Notes: a model not told the origin generated them from the sequence alone. Positions 7,929 through 17,962 are shown, counted from the stretch's first letter. The stretch: DNA of 64,000 bases from Streptomyces sp. MH60 (GCF_002939385.1 NZ_MULI01000023.1:1-64000); one strand, 5' to 3'. A program made the numbers and translations.

Positions 7929-8969
7929 ATGACCACTGTCGCCGCGTACGCAGCACCCGCCGCCAAGGCGCCGCTGGAGCGCACCACCATCGAGCGGCGC
8001 GAGGTGCGGGAACACGACGTCCTGATCGACATCAAGTTCGCCGGCATCTGCCACTCCGACATCCACCAGGTCCGCGAGGGCTGGGGCGACGCCATCTTCC
8101 CGATGGTCCCCGGCCACGAGATCGCGGGCATCGTCTCCGAGGTCGGCCCCGGCGTCACCAAGTTCGCCGTCGGCGACCGGGTGGGCGTCGGCTGCATGGT
8201 CGACTCCTGCCGCGAGTGCGAGAACTGCAAGGCCGGCCGTGAGCAGTACTGCACGGGCGGCAACGTGATGACGTACAACGGCATCGGCAAGGACGGCGAG
8301 CCCACCTACGGCGGCTACTCCGAGAAGGTCGTCGTCGACGAGAACTTCGTCCTCGGCATCCCCGAGGGCATCTCCCTGGACGAGGCCGCGCCCCTGCTGT
8401 GCGCCGGCATCACCACCTACTCCCCGCTCAAGCGCTGGAACGCGGGTCCCGGCAAGAAGGTCGCCGTCGTCGGCCTGGGCGGCCTCGGCCACATGGCCGT
8501 CAAGCTCGCGCACGCCCTGGGCGCCGAGGTGACCGTGCTGTCGCAGTCCCTGCGCAAGAAGGACGACGGCCTGAAGCTGGGCGCCGACCACTACTACGCC
8601 ACCAGCGACCCGGCCACCTTCGAGGAGTTGGCCGGCACCTTCGACCTGATCGTCTCCACGGTCTCGGCCCCCCTCGACCTCGGCGCCTACCTGGGGCTGC
8701 TGAAGACGGAGGGCACGCTGGCCAACGTCGGCGCCCCCGAGGAGCCGGTCTCCCTCAACCTGTTCGCGCTGCTCGGCGGCGGCAAGTCCCTCGCCGGTTC
8801 CATGATCGGCGGCATCGCCGAGACCCAGGAGATGCTGGACTTCTGCGCGGAGCACGGCATCGGCGCCGAGATCGAGCTGATCGCCGCCTCCGAGGTCAAC
8901 GCGGCCTACGAGCGGGTCCTGGCCAGCGACGTGCGCTACCGCTTCGTGATCGACACCGCGACGATCTGA
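7929..8969 (+). CDS. zinc-dependent alcohol dehydrogenase (CAD/YahK-like, NADP type)
   Basis: The 346-residue medium-chain dehydrogenase would interconvert aldehydes and alcohols with NAD(P)H. Catalytic zinc ligands are Cys41 (GICHSD), His63-Glu64 (PGHEIAG) and a later Cys in LLCAGIT near 157. The structural zinc site is Cys94, 97, 100 and 108 (DSCRECENCKAGREQYC). The nucleotide-binding motif is GLGGLGH near 179. The order and spacing match cinnamyl-alcohol dehydrogenase-like enzymes with broad aldehyde range. A GGAG site lies 8 bases before ATG 7929. Divergence from the MmyB-like regulator suggests control by it. Confidence 0.92.
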   Translation: MTTVAAYAAPAAKAPLERTTIERREVREHDVLIDIKFAGICHSDIHQVREGWGDAIFPMVPGHEIAGIVSEVGPGVTKFAVGDRVGVGCMVDSCRECENCKAGREQYCTGGNVMTYNGIGKDGEPTYGGYSEKVVVDENFVLGIPEGISLDEAAPLLCAGITTYSPLKRWNAGPGKKVAVVGLGGLGHMAVKLAHALGAEVTVLSQSLRKKDDGLKLGADHYYATSDPATFEELAGTFDLIVSTVSAPLDLGAYLGLLKTEGTLANVGAPEEPVSLNLFALLGGGKSLAGSMIGGIAETQEMLDFCAEHGIGAEIELIAASEVNAAYERVLASDVRYRFVIDTATI

Positions 8970-9131
8970 TCCCCCGGGGGAAGTTTTCTCGGATTCTTCC
9001 CTCCGCCCTGTCACACAGCCGCCCCGCCCCGGGTCATACCGCCACCACATTCGGCGGGCGCCCGGGCGGGGCGGTCCCACATCGGCTCCCACCCCGCTCC
9101 CCGGACGCCACGGACACCGGGAGCAGCAGCC

Positions 9132-9917
9132 ATGACCCACCCCTCGACCTCCACGACGCCCCTCCTCGTCACCGGCGGCACCGGCACTCTCGGCGGCCAC
9201 GTCGTCCCGCTGCTGCGGGCGGCCGGACAGGAGGTGCGCGTCCTCACCCGGCGCCCCCGCCCCGACGCGGACGGCGTCACGTACGTCACCGGCGACCTGC
9301 GCACCGGCGCGGGTGTCGAGGCCGCCGTCGACGGCGTGCACACCGTGCTGCACCTGGCGGGCGGGCCCAAGGGCGACGACGGGGCGACCCGCACCCTGGT
9401 GGACGCCGCCGTGCGTGCGGACGTACGTCACCTCGTGTACATCTCGGTCGTGGGCGCCGACCGGGTCCCGCTGGCCTGGCTGCGCACCAAGCTGGAGTCG
9501 GAGCGGGCGGTCACCGGCTCGGGCATCGGCTGGACGGTGCTGCGGGCGGCCCAGTTCCACGAGCTGACCCTCACCATGATCGAGAAGATGACCCGGCTGC
9601 CGGTCCTCCCGGCCCCGGGCGGGCTGCGCCTGCAACCGGTCGCCGCCCGCGAGGTCGCCGCGCGCCTGGCCGAGCTGACCCTGGCCGGGCCGTCCGGCCG
9701 GGTCCCCGACCTGACCGGCCCCGAGGTCCACGATCTGGCCACGCTGGCCCGTTCCTATCTCGACCTGCGCGGCGGACGCCGGCGCCCGAAGCTGCCGGTG
9801 CGCATTCCCGGGAAAGCGGGTCGCGCGTACCGTTCTGGCGAGAACCTCACGCTGGAAGACGCGCAGGTCGGCAAGCTGACGTGGGCGGAATTCCTGGCGG
9901 AACGGTTTGCCTCATAG
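9132..9917 (+). CDS. NmrA-like NAD(P)-binding protein (atypical SDR)
   Basis: The 261-residue protein begins with a Rossmann motif TGGTGTLGGHV (about 16-26). It continues as an atypical short-chain dehydrogenase of the NmrA/SDRa5 type, with HLVYISVVGADRVPLAWLRTK and WTVLRAAQFHE. The Tyr-x3-Lys pair of classical SDRs is replaced by other residues, so it may bind NAD(P) without being a dehydrogenase, or act as a quinone/NADPH-responsive protein. GGGAG lies 9 bases before the ATG. It follows the alcohol dehydrogenase after 160 bp and may be co-regulated. Confidence 0.8.
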   Translation: MTHPSTSTTPLLVTGGTGTLGGHVVPLLRAAGQEVRVLTRRPRPDADGVTYVTGDLRTGAGVEAAVDGVHTVLHLAGGPKGDDGATRTLVDAAVRADVRHLVYISVVGADRVPLAWLRTKLESERAVTGSGIGWTVLRAAQFHELTLTMIEKMTRLPVLPAPGGLRLQPVAAREVAARLAELTLAGPSGRVPDLTGPEVHDLATLARSYLDLRGGRRRPKLPVRIPGKAGRAYRSGENLTLEDAQVGKLTWAEFLAERFAS

Positions 9918-10133
9918 GTTCTCCGGGCCTTTATGGCCGAAAGTCGGCGGCGCTCAAGAATATGCGCATGACAACTATTGCAAAGCGAATCAAAACCTTC
10001 GCCCCCACCTCCGCAAAGGGTGCTGGAATATCGTTTCTGCTGCGAATTCCGGCGCGATGCTGAAAGCGGCACACAGCATGCCCGGCGAAACCCGGCGGGC
10101 ATCGCTCCGTCGCGTTCGCAAGGAGATGGCAAC
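9918..10133 (+). other. AT-richer leader region before narG
   Basis: These 216 bases between the NmrA-like gene and narG are less GC-rich than their surroundings (for example ATGACAACTATTGCAAAGCG around 9966). They contain a short palindrome ATGCGCAT (9962-9969) and a weak GGCC-TTTAT-GGCC hairpin (about 9927-9939). Promoter and control sites for the nitrate reductase operon should lie here, but I cannot assign a hexamer pair with confidence. Confidence 0.4.
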
Positions 10134-13100
10134 GTGGTGCGAAGCAGGGCGAAGGCCGCGGCCGACGCCGCGGACCGGCTGCTGAAGGCCGGTCAGCTGC
10201 TACGGAAGTCCCCGACCACCCTCGATCTGAGGGCCGTGTACCGCACGGACCAGAAAGTCAATGACAGTCCTTATCGGGAGCGGTGGGCGCATGACAAAGT
10301 CGTGCGCTCCACGCACGGCGTCAACTGCACGGGGTCCTGCTCGTGGAAGGTGTACGTCAAGGATGGTCTGATCACCTGGGAGACCCAGCAGACGGATTAT
10401 CCGAGCGTTGGCCCGGACCGGCCCGAGTACGAGCCCCGCGGCTGCCCGCGCGGCGCCTCCTTTTCCTGGTACACCTATTCGCCCACGCGCGTTCGCCATC
10501 CGTTGGCCCGCGGTGTCCTGGTGGAAATGTACCGGGACGCCAAACGCCGGCACGGCGGCGACCCCGTGGCCGCCTGGGCCGAGCTGACCGGTGACCCCGA
10601 CAAGCGGCGCCGCTACCAGCGCGCCCGCGGCCACGGCGGCTTCGTCCGCGTCGACTGGGACGAGGCGCTGGAGATCGCCGCCGCCGCCCAGGTGCACACC
10701 ATCGCCGAGTACGGCCCCGACCGCGTCGCCGGTTTCTCCCCGATCCCCGCCATGTCGATGGCCTCGCACGCGGTCGGCGCCCGCTACCACTCCCTCATCG
10801 GCGCCCCGATGATCTCCTTCTACGACTGGTACGCCGACCTGCCGATCGCCTCCCCGCAGGTCTTCGGCGACCAGACCGACGTACCGGAGTCGGGGGACTG
10901 GTGGGACGCGGCCTACCTGATGCTGTGGGGCTCCAACGTCCCCGTCACCCGCACCCCCGACGCCCACTGGATGGCGGAGGCCCGCTACCGGGGCCAGAAG
11001 GTCGTCGTCGTCTCCCCGGACTACGCGGACGCCACCAAGTTCGCCGACGAGTGGCTGCACCCGCACCCCGGCACCGACGGGGCGCTCGCCATGGCGATGG
11101 GGCACGTGCTCCTCACCGAGTTCTTCGTGCGCCGCCAGGTGCCGTACTTCACCGACTACGTCAAGCGCTTCACCGACCTGCCCTTCCTGGTCGCCCTCGA
11201 CGAGCACGCGCAGGGCCGCTACACGCCCGGCAAGTTCGTCACCGCCGCCGACCTCGGGCTCGGCCGGCACGCCGACGCCGGGGCGCGGGCCTGGATGCCG
11301 GTGCTGATCGACGCCGACACCGACGACGTGGTCGTGCCCAACGGCACCCTCGGCGACCGGTGGGGCAAGGACGGCCAGGGGCGCTGGAATCTCGACCTGG
11401 GCGGGGCCGACCCGCTGCTCACCCTGCACAGGCACACCGACGGCCGCGGTGACAACGGTGTCGAGGTGGTGCTGCCCCGCTTCGACGAACCGGGCGCCAC
11501 CGTCGTGCGCGGCGTACCCGCCCGGGAGGTCGGCGGCCGGCTCGTCACCACCGTCTACGACCTGCTGCTCGCCCAGTACGCCGTGGCCCGCCCCGGACTC
11601 GCCGGTCACTGGCCCGGCGGCTACGACGACGCCGACGACCCCTGCACCCCCGCCTGGCAGGAGCGCATCACCTCCGTCCCGGCCGACGCGGCGGTCCGCG
11701 CGGCCCGGGAGTTCGCGCGCACCGCCGAGCAGACCCGGGGCCGCTGCATGATCGTGATGGGGGCGGGCACCAACCACTGGTTCCACTCCGACACCATCTA
11801 CCGCTCCTTCCTCTCCCTGCTCATCCTCACCGGCTGCCAGGGCGTCAACGGCGGCGGCTGGGCGCACTACGTCGGCCAGGAGAAGGTCCGCCCGTACACC
11901 GGCTGGCAGCAGCTGTCCACGGCTGCCGACTGGGTACGGCCCTCGCGGCAGATGGCGGGCACCCCGTACTGGTACCTGCACACCGGCCAGTGGCGGTACG
12001 AGTCCCACGCCGCCGACGCCCTCGCCGCACCCACCGCGCCCGGCACCCTCGCCGGCCTCCACACCGCCGACCTGGTGGCCCAGTCGGCCCGGCTCGGCTG
12101 GATGCCGTCGTACCCGACCTTCGACGCCAACCCGCTCGACCTCGGCCGCCGCGCCCGCGAGAGCGGCCAGGAACCCGGCGACTGGATCGCGGAGCAACTC
12201 GGCTCGGGCGCCGTCGACTTCGCCTGCGAGGACCCGGACGCGCCCCGCAACTGGCCGCGCGTGCTGACCGTGTGGCGGGCCAACCTGATCGGCTCCTCCG
12301 CCAAGGGCAACGAGTACTTCCTGCGCCACCTGCTCGGCGCCCGTGACGGCGCCACCGCCGAGGAGGCACCGCCCGGACACCGGCCGCGCTCCGTGGCCTG
12401 GCGGGACGACGCCCCCGAGGGCAAGCTCGACCTGCTGCTGAGCCTCGACTTCCGGATGACCTCCACGACGCTCTTCTCCGACCTCGTGCTGCCCGCCGCC
12501 ACCTGGTACGAGAAGCACGACCTGTCCTCCACGGACATGCACCCCTTCGTGCACGCCTTCAGTCCCGCGATCAACCCGCCGTGGCAGGCCCGCACCGACT
12601 TCGAGATCTTCCACTCCCTCGCCCGCCGCTTCGGCGAACTCGCCGCCGGCCGCCTCGACACGGCCCACGACCTGGTCGCCACCGCCCTCCAGCACGACAC
12701 CCCCGGCGAGACCGCTCAGCCCGGCGGCCGGGTCACCGACTGGCGCGACGGCCGCACCCCCATCGAGCCGGGCCGCAACGCCCCGAACGTGACCCTCGTC
12801 GAACGGGACTACACGGCCCTCGCCGACCGGCTCGCCGCCTTCGGCCCGCTGGCCGAGGAACACGGCATGACCGTCAAGGGCGTCACCGTCAACCCGCACG
12901 AGGAGGCCCGCTGGCTCGCCGCCCGCTGCGGCACGGCCCCCGCCGGACCGGCCCACGGCCGCCCCCTGCTCGACACCGACGTCAAGTTCTGCGAGGCGAT
13001 CCTCGCCCTGTCCGGCACCACCAACGGCCGCCTCGCGGCCGAGGGCTTCGACCGGCTCGCCGACCGCGTCGGCCCCGGCGCCGGACTCGCGGAGCTGGCC

Positions 13101-13841
13101 GCGTCGGTGAGGGAGCGGCGGGTGGTCTTCTCCGACACCCAGGAACGGCCCGTGCAGGTCGGCGCGAGCTTCGAGTGGTCCGGCAAGGAGGCGCCCGACC
13201 GACGCTACTCGCCCTTCACGGTCAACACCGAGCACAAGAAGCCCTGGCACACCCTCACCGGCCGCCAGCACTTCTACGTCGACCACGACTGGATGGCCGA
13301 GCTGGGCGAGCAACTCCCTGTCTACCGGCCCCCGCTGAACCTGGCCGAGCTGGGTGACGCCCCGACCTCGGCCGGCGACGGCCGCGCGGTCACCGTGCGC
13401 TACCTCACCCCGCACGCCAAGTGGTCCATCCACTCCGAGTACCAGGAGAACCTGCTGATGCAGACCCTGGCCCGCGGCGGCCCCGTCATCTGGATGAGCC
13501 CCGCCGACGCCGGCGCGATCGGCGCCGCCGACAACGACTGGGTCGAGGCCGTCAACGCGCACGGCGTCGTCGTCGCCCGCGCGATCGTCTCGCACCGCGT
13601 CCCGGACGGCACGGTGCTGATGTACCACGTCCAGGAACGCCTGGTGAACGTGCCCAAGTCGGAGGCGAACGGCCGCCGGGGCGGCGTCCACAACTCCCTC
13701 ACCAAGCTGCTCGTCAAGCCCACCCACCTCATCGGCGGCTACGGCCAGCTCTCCTTCGCCCCCAACTACTACGGCCCGACCGGCAACCAGCGCGACGCCG
13801 TCACCACGATCCGGCGCCGCTCCCAGGAGGTCACGTACTGA
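10134..13841 (+). CDS. narG: respiratory nitrate reductase, alpha (molybdenum) subunit
   Basis: NarG reduces nitrate to nitrite at a bis-MGD molybdenum centre on the inner face of the membrane, with electrons from NarI via NarH. The 1235 residues match the family length. The FS0 iron-sulfur cluster ligands are visible as His61, Cys65, Cys69 (HGVNCTGSCSWK) and Cys104 (EPRGCPRGAS). The N-terminal segment has no functional Tat signal. GTG 10134 is chosen because AAGGAG lies 8 bases upstream and the first helix matches family starts; the frame is open to 9978. The gene begins the narGHJI operon and overlaps narH by one base. S. coelicolor has three such operons, and gene order suggests this is the third. 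Confidence 0.96.
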   Translation: MVRSRAKAAADAADRLLKAGQLLRKSPTTLDLRAVYRTDQKVNDSPYRERWAHDKVVRSTHGVNCTGSCSWKVYVKDGLITWETQQTDYPSVGPDRPEYEPRGCPRGASFSWYTYSPTRVRHPLARGVLVEMYRDAKRRHGGDPVAAWAELTGDPDKRRRYQRARGHGGFVRVDWDEALEIAAAAQVHTIAEYGPDRVAGFSPIPAMSMASHAVGARYHSLIGAPMISFYDWYADLPIASPQVFGDQTDVPESGDWWDAAYLMLWGSNVPVTRTPDAHWMAEARYRGQKVVVVSPDYADATKFADEWLHPHPGTDGALAMAMGHVLLTEFFVRRQVPYFTDYVKRFTDLPFLVALDEHAQGRYTPGKFVTAADLGLGRHADAGARAWMPVLIDADTDDVVVPNGTLGDRWGKDGQGRWNLDLGGADPLLTLHRHTDGRGDNGVEVVLPRFDEPGATVVRGVPAREVGGRLVTTVYDLLLAQYAVARPGLAGHWPGGYDDADDPCTPAWQERITSVPADAAVRAAREFARTAEQTRGRCMIVMGAGTNHWFHSDTIYRSFLSLLILTGCQGVNGGGWAHYVGQEKVRPYTGWQQLSTAADWVRPSRQMAGTPYWYLHTGQWRYESHAADALAAPTAPGTLAGLHTADLVAQSARLGWMPSYPTFDANPLDLGRRARESGQEPGDWIAEQLGSGAVDFACEDPDAPRNWPRVLTVWRANLIGSSAKGNEYFLRHLLGARDGATAEEAPPGHRPRSVAWRDDAPEGKLDLLLSLDFRMTSTTLFSDLVLPAATWYEKHDLSSTDMHPFVHAFSPAINPPWQARTDFEIFHSLARRFGELAAGRLDTAHDLVATALQHDTPGETAQPGGRVTDWRDGRTPIEPGRNAPNVTLVERDYTALADRLAAFGPLAEEHGMTVKGVTVNPHEEARWLAARCGTAPAGPAHGRPLLDTDVKFCEAILALSGTTNGRLAAEGFDRLADRVGPGAGLAELAASVRERRVVFSDTQERPVQVGASFEWSGKEAPDRRYSPFTVNTEHKKPWHTLTGRQHFYVDHDWMAELGEQLPVYRPPLNLAELGDAPTSAGDGRAVTVRYLTPHAKWSIHSEYQENLLMQTLARGGPVIWMSPADAGAIGAADNDWVEAVNAHGVVVARAIVSHRVPDGTVLMYHVQERLVNVPKSEANGRRGGVHNSLTKLLVKPTHLIGGYGQLSFAPNYYGPTGNQRDAVTTIRRRSQEVTY

Positions 13842-15469
13842 TGCGCGTCATGGCACAGGTGGCGATGGTCATGAACCTCGACAAGTGCATCGGCTGCCAC
13901 ACCTGCTCGGTCACCTGCAAACAGACCTGGACCAACCGCACCGGCACCGAGTACGTCTGGTTCAACAACGTCGAGACCCGCCCCGGCCAGGGCTACCCCC
14001 GCGGCCACGAGGACCAGGAGAAGTGGAAGGGCGGCTGGCAGCTCAAGGGCGGGCGCCTCGTCCCGCGCAGCGGCGGCCGCGCCCGCCGCCTCGCCCGCCT
14101 CTTCGCCAACCCCGACCTCCCCACCCTCGACGACTACTACCAGCCCTGGACCTACGACTACGAGAACCTCACCACCGCCCCCCTCGGCGACGACATCCCC
14201 ACCGCGCCGCCCCGCTCCCTGATCGACGGCCGGCCCACCGAGATCACCTGGGGCCCCAACTGGGACGACGACCTCGGCGGCGGCCCCGACCAGCTCGCCG
14301 CCGACCCGCTGCTGGCCCGGATGAGCGAGCAGGTCCGCCTCGACTACGAGCGGGCGTTCATGTTCTACCTGCCCCGCATCTGCGAGCACTGCCTCAACCC
14401 GTCCTGCGTCGCCGTCTGCCCCTCCGGCGCCCTGTACAAGCGCGTCGAGGACGGCATCGTCCTGGTCGACCAGGACCGCTGCCGGGGCTGGCGGATGTGC
14501 GTCAGCGGCTGCCCGTACAAGAAGGTCTACTTCAACCACGCCACCGGCAAGGCCGAGAAGTGCACCTTCTGCTACCCGCGCATCGAGGCCGGTGACCCGA
14601 CGGTCTGCTCCGAGACCTGCGTCGGCCGCCTCCGCTACCTCGGCGTCATGCTCTACGACCCCGACAAGGTCGGCGCCGCCGCCTCCGTCACCGACGAGAA
14701 GGACCTGTACGAGGCCCAGCTCGGCTGCTTCCTCGACCCCGACGACCCGGAGGTGGCCCGCGCGGCGGAGGCGTCCGGCATCCCGCACGACTGGGTCGAG
14801 GCCGCGCGCCGCTCCCCGGTGGGCGCCCTCATCAGCCGCTACCGCGTCGCGCTCCCGCTGCACCCGGAGTACCGCACCATGCCGATGGTCTGGTACATCC
14901 CGCCGCTCTCCCCGGTCGTCGACGCGCTCACCGGCAGCGGCCACGACGGGGAGGACCCGGCCGCGCTGTTCGGCGCGATCGACACGCTGCGCATCCCCCT
15001 CGGCTATCTCGCCGAACTCTTCACCGCGGGCGATCCCGGACCCGTCGAGGCCGCCCTGTGCCGGCTGGCCGCGATGCGCTCCCACATGCGGCGGGTCAAC
15101 CTCGGCGAGGAACAGGACCCGCGGATCGCCGAGGCGGTCGGTCTTGACGAGCGGGGCATCCTGGAGCTGTACCGGCTGCTCGCCCTCGCCAAGTACGACG
15201 AGCGGTACGTCATCCCGACCGCCTACACCGGCTCCGTCCCCGACCCCGGCGGCAGCGGAGCGGGCTGCAGCCTGGACGGCGTGGGCGGGCCCGGGATGAT
15301 GCCCGAGGGCGGGGACTTCGACCCGGACTCCTTCCACGCGCCACCCACCGCGGACTCCTCCGGCACCGCCACGTCCCTGCGCGGCCGCGTCAACCTCCTG
15401 AACTGGAACGGGAAGGGACGCCCGGACGGCCTCTTCCCGCGCACCGTGCGGACGGAGCCCGAGCTGTGA
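13841..15469 (+). CDS. narH: respiratory nitrate reductase, beta (iron-sulfur) subunit
   Basis: The 542-residue electron-transfer subunit carries four iron-sulfur clusters between NarI hemes and NarG. Cys groups seen are CIGCHTCSVTC (16-26), CEHCLNPSCVAVCPSG, CRGWRMCVSGCPYKK and CTFCYP followed by CSETC. The Trp in CRGW replaces one Cys, which is the hallmark of the [3Fe-4S] cluster in NarH. The ATG overlaps the narG stop (TGATG), with AGGAGG 10 bases upstream, so translation is coupled. The C-terminal tail extends past the core with a Gly/Ser-rich segment. Confidence 0.96.
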   Translation: MRVMAQVAMVMNLDKCIGCHTCSVTCKQTWTNRTGTEYVWFNNVETRPGQGYPRGHEDQEKWKGGWQLKGGRLVPRSGGRARRLARLFANPDLPTLDDYYQPWTYDYENLTTAPLGDDIPTAPPRSLIDGRPTEITWGPNWDDDLGGGPDQLAADPLLARMSEQVRLDYERAFMFYLPRICEHCLNPSCVAVCPSGALYKRVEDGIVLVDQDRCRGWRMCVSGCPYKKVYFNHATGKAEKCTFCYPRIEAGDPTVCSETCVGRLRYLGVMLYDPDKVGAAASVTDEKDLYEAQLGCFLDPDDPEVARAAEASGIPHDWVEAARRSPVGALISRYRVALPLHPEYRTMPMVWYIPPLSPVVDALTGSGHDGEDPAALFGAIDTLRIPLGYLAELFTAGDPGPVEAALCRLAAMRSHMRRVNLGEEQDPRIAEAVGLDERGILELYRLLALAKYDERYVIPTAYTGSVPDPGGSGAGCSLDGVGGPGMMPEGGDFDPDSFHAPPTADSSGTATSLRGRVNLLNWNGKGRPDGLFPRTVRTEPEL

Positions 15470-16122
15470 GCCGCAGCCGTACCGGAAACACCGCCAACGC
15501 CCCGGTCGTCTTCCAGGCCGCCGCCCTGCTCCTCGGCTACCCGGACCGGGACTGGCCCCGCCGCCCGCGCACCGTCCGCGAGACGGTCGCGGCACTCCCC
15601 GGCCCCGAGATCCAGCTCCTGCTCTCGTTCTGCGACCGGGCGGAGCGGGAGGACCCCCTCGCCGTCGCCGCCCGCTACGTCGCCACCTTCGACCGCAGCC
15701 GCCGCCGCTGCCTCTACCTCACCTACTACACCGACGGCGACACCCGCCGCCGGGGCGCCGCACTGGCCCGCATCAAGTCCGTGTACCGCACCCACGGCTG
15801 GCTGCCCCCGGACGACGAGCTGCCCGACTTCCTGCCGCTGATGCTGGAGTTCGCCGCCCGTATCCCCGAGGCGGGCACCGCCCTGCTGACGGACCACCGT
15901 GCCGCGATCGAAGTCCTGCGCTACGCCCTCGAAGCCCACCGCAGCCCCTACGCCGCCCTCCTCCAGGCCGTCTGCCGGTGCCTGCCCGGCCAGGCACCGG
16001 CCAGCCGCGAGGAGGCCCTGCGCCTGACCCGTACCGGCCCGCCGGCCGAGGCGGTGGGCCTGGACGTCCTGGGGCCCTTCCCCGCCCAGCCCCGGTCGAA
16101 CGACGAAGGAGCCCGCCGATGA
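15466..16122 (+). CDS. narJ: nitrate reductase assembly chaperone
   Basis: NarJ binds NarG and helps insert the molybdenum cofactor and FS0 before NarGH docks on NarI; it is not part of the final enzyme. The 218-residue protein shows the family helical pattern, including YVATFDRSRRRCLYLTYYTDGDTRRRG (near 68-94) and the acidic DELPDFLPLMLEF motif (near 118-130). The GTG start overlaps the narH stop as GTGA. Confidence 0.93.
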   Translation: MSRSRTGNTANAPVVFQAAALLLGYPDRDWPRRPRTVRETVAALPGPEIQLLLSFCDRAEREDPLAVAARYVATFDRSRRRCLYLTYYTDGDTRRRGAALARIKSVYRTHGWLPPDDELPDFLPLMLEFAARIPEAGTALLTDHRAAIEVLRYALEAHRSPYAALLQAVCRCLPGQAPASREEALRLTRTGPPAEAVGLDVLGPFPAQPRSNDEGARR

Positions 16123-16832
16123 GGCACCTGCACATCGCCCTGTGGGGCGTCCTGCCGTATCTGACGCTGGTGGTGCTGGTGGCGGGCACGGCCTGGCGCT
16201 ACCACTACGACCGCTTCGGCTTCACCACCCGCTCCAGCCAACTGCACGAGAGCCGGCTGCTGCGGGTGGCGGGACCGCTCTTCCACTACGGCCTGCTGTT
16301 CGTGATCGCCGGCCACGTGGCGGGCCTCCTGGTCCCCGAGTCGCTGACCGACCGCCTCCACGTCAGCGAGCACCTCTACCACGCCAACGCCCTGATCGCG
16401 GGCGGCACGGCGGGCCTGGCCACGTTCGCGGGCCTCGCCCTCCTGCTGTACCGCCGCCTGCGCACCCCCGCGATCAGGGCGGCGACCAGCCGCAGCGACC
16501 GGGTGGTCTACCCGGTGCTGATCACGGTCGTCCTCGCCGGACTGACGGCCACCGCCTCCGGCGCGACGGCCGAGTCCACGTACGACTACCGGCTCGGCGT
16601 CTCCGTCTGGTTCCGCAGCCTGTTCGCCCTGGACCCGGACGTGACCGCCATGGCCGAGGCGCCGCTGGTGTACCGCCTGCACGCGCTCCTCGCCATGGCC
16701 CTGTTCGCCCTGTGGCCCTTCACCCGCCTGGTCCACGCCTTCACGGCGCCGCTGGGCTACCTGGTGCGGCCGTACGTCGTGTACCGCTCCCGGGGTCGCG
16801 GCGAGGTGCGGGCGGGGCGGCCGGTGCGCTGA
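16119..16832 (+). CDS. narI: respiratory nitrate reductase, gamma (diheme cytochrome b) subunit
   Basis: NarI is the membrane quinol oxidase of the complex. The 237-residue protein has about five transmembrane helices, beginning MRHLHIALWGVLPYLTLVVLVAG. Candidate heme ligands are His in FHYGLLFVIAGH (near 57-69) and in VYRLHALLAMALF and RLVHAF near 185-210. ATG 16119 overlaps the narJ stop (ATGA), and AAGGAG lies 7-8 bases upstream. It ends 3 bases before the convergent aldo/keto reductase stop. Confidence 0.95.
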   Translation: MRHLHIALWGVLPYLTLVVLVAGTAWRYHYDRFGFTTRSSQLHESRLLRVAGPLFHYGLLFVIAGHVAGLLVPESLTDRLHVSEHLYHANALIAGGTAGLATFAGLALLLYRRLRTPAIRAATSRSDRVVYPVLITVVLAGLTATASGATAESTYDYRLGVSVWFRSLFALDPDVTAMAEAPLVYRLHALLAMALFALWPFTRLVHAFTAPLGYLVRPYVVYRSRGRGEVRAGRPVR

Positions 16833-16841
16833 CGCTCAGCG
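16827..16841. terminator. small hairpin spanning both stop codons
   Basis: CGCTGA-CGC-TCAGCG forms a 6-bp stem that contains the narI stop and the stop of the convergent aldo/keto reductase. It is short, so it may be only a weak terminator. Confidence 0.35.
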
Positions 16842-17873
16842 GTCTGCCGGGTGGCGCCGACGGCGCAGGGCCGGGTCGAGCAGCGCGGGTGTGGCGTCGA
16901 ACTTCTCGTGCGCGGCCAGATCCGTGCCCGGCGGGACGATGGCGTCGATCGCGTCGAGGACGTCGTCGGAGAGCACGGTGTCGGCGGCGGCGAGCTGGGA
17001 GCGCAGGTGGTCCAGAGTGCGGGGCCCGACGAGCGCGGCGGTGACGGCCGGGTGCGCGGTGACGAAGCCGAGCGCCAGCTGGATCAGGGTGAGACCGGCC
17101 TCGTCCGCGACCGCGGCCAGCTTCTCGACGGCGTCCAGCCGGGCCCGGTTGGCGGGCAGCGCGGTGTCGAAACGCTCCGGCAGCATCGCCGACCGGTGCG
17201 TGGCGACCTCCCGCCCGGCGCGCACCGCGCCCGACAGCCATCCCGAGGCCAGCGGGCTCCAGGCCAGCACGCCGAGCCCGTACCGCTCGGTCACGGGCAG
17301 GACATGGCTCTCGATCCCGCGCTGGAGGGCGGAGTAGCTGGGCTGCTCGGTGACGTACCGGCTCAGCCGGTGCTCGCGGGCGGCCCACTGGGCCTCGACG
17401 ATGCGGTGGGCGGGGTAGGTCGAGGAGCCGAAGTACCGGATCTTCCCGGCCCGTTGCAGATCGGTGAGCGCGGACAGGGTCTCCTCGTCACTCGTGTCCG
17501 GGTCCCACCGGTGGATCTGGTAGAGGTCGACGTGGTCGACACCGAGCCGGCGCAGGCTGTTGTCCAGCTCGGTGACCAGCCAGCGGCGCGAGGCGCCCCG
17601 GTGGTTGGGCTCGTCGCTCATCGGCATGTACGCCTTCGTGGCCAGCACGATGTCGTCCCGGCGCCCGGCGATCGCCTTGCCGACCATCTCCTCCGACTCG
17701 CCGCCGCTGTACCAGTCGGCGGTGTCGATGAGGTTGATCCCTCCCTCCAGGGCGGCGTCGACGAGGGCGGTGGCCTCGTCCTGGGTGGTGCGCCCGATGC
17801 TGCCGAAGTTCATGGCGCCGAGCGCGAGCGAGCTGACCTGCACACCGGTGCGGCCCAAGGTGCGGTACTGCAT
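16836..17873 (-). CDS. aldo/keto reductase
   Basis: The 345-residue NADPH-dependent oxidoreductase of the AKR superfamily reduces aldehydes or ketones in the cytoplasm. The catalytic tetrad is visible: Asp in LIDTADWY (near 50) with the following Tyr, Lys in LATKAY (near 83), and His in YQIHRWD (near 122). The C-terminal cofactor-binding segment is AALVGPRTLDHLRSQL. GGAGGA lies 6-7 bases before ATG 17873. It is divergent from a TetR regulator with two operators in the gap, which is probably its repressor. The natural substrate is not readable. Confidence 0.93.
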   Translation of the reverse strand: MQYRTLGRTGVQVSSLALGAMNFGSIGRTTQDEATALVDAALEGGINLIDTADWYSGGESEEMVGKAIAGRRDDIVLATKAYMPMSDEPNHRGASRRWLVTELDNSLRRLGVDHVDLYQIHRWDPDTSDEETLSALTDLQRAGKIRYFGSSTYPAHRIVEAQWAAREHRLSRYVTEQPSYSALQRGIESHVLPVTERYGLGVLAWSPLASGWLSGAVRAGREVATHRSAMLPERFDTALPANRARLDAVEKLAAVADEAGLTLIQLALGFVTAHPAVTAALVGPRTLDHLRSQLAAADTVLSDDVLDAIDAIVPPGTDLAAHEKFDATPALLDPALRRRRHPADR

Positions 17874-17962
17874 GACGGTTCCTCCACTGGGGGTGGCCTG
17901 CGTAGGGGGCGAGGCATGACTTGGTGGCGGGCTCGACGCTCTGGCATCATGGAGAGACCAAG

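Noticed and set aside
10200..13727. A 1175-codon open frame on the minus strand opposite narG
   Set aside because: Composition is repetitive Gly/Val/Ala/Arg typical of antisense frames, and narG on the + strand is unambiguous.
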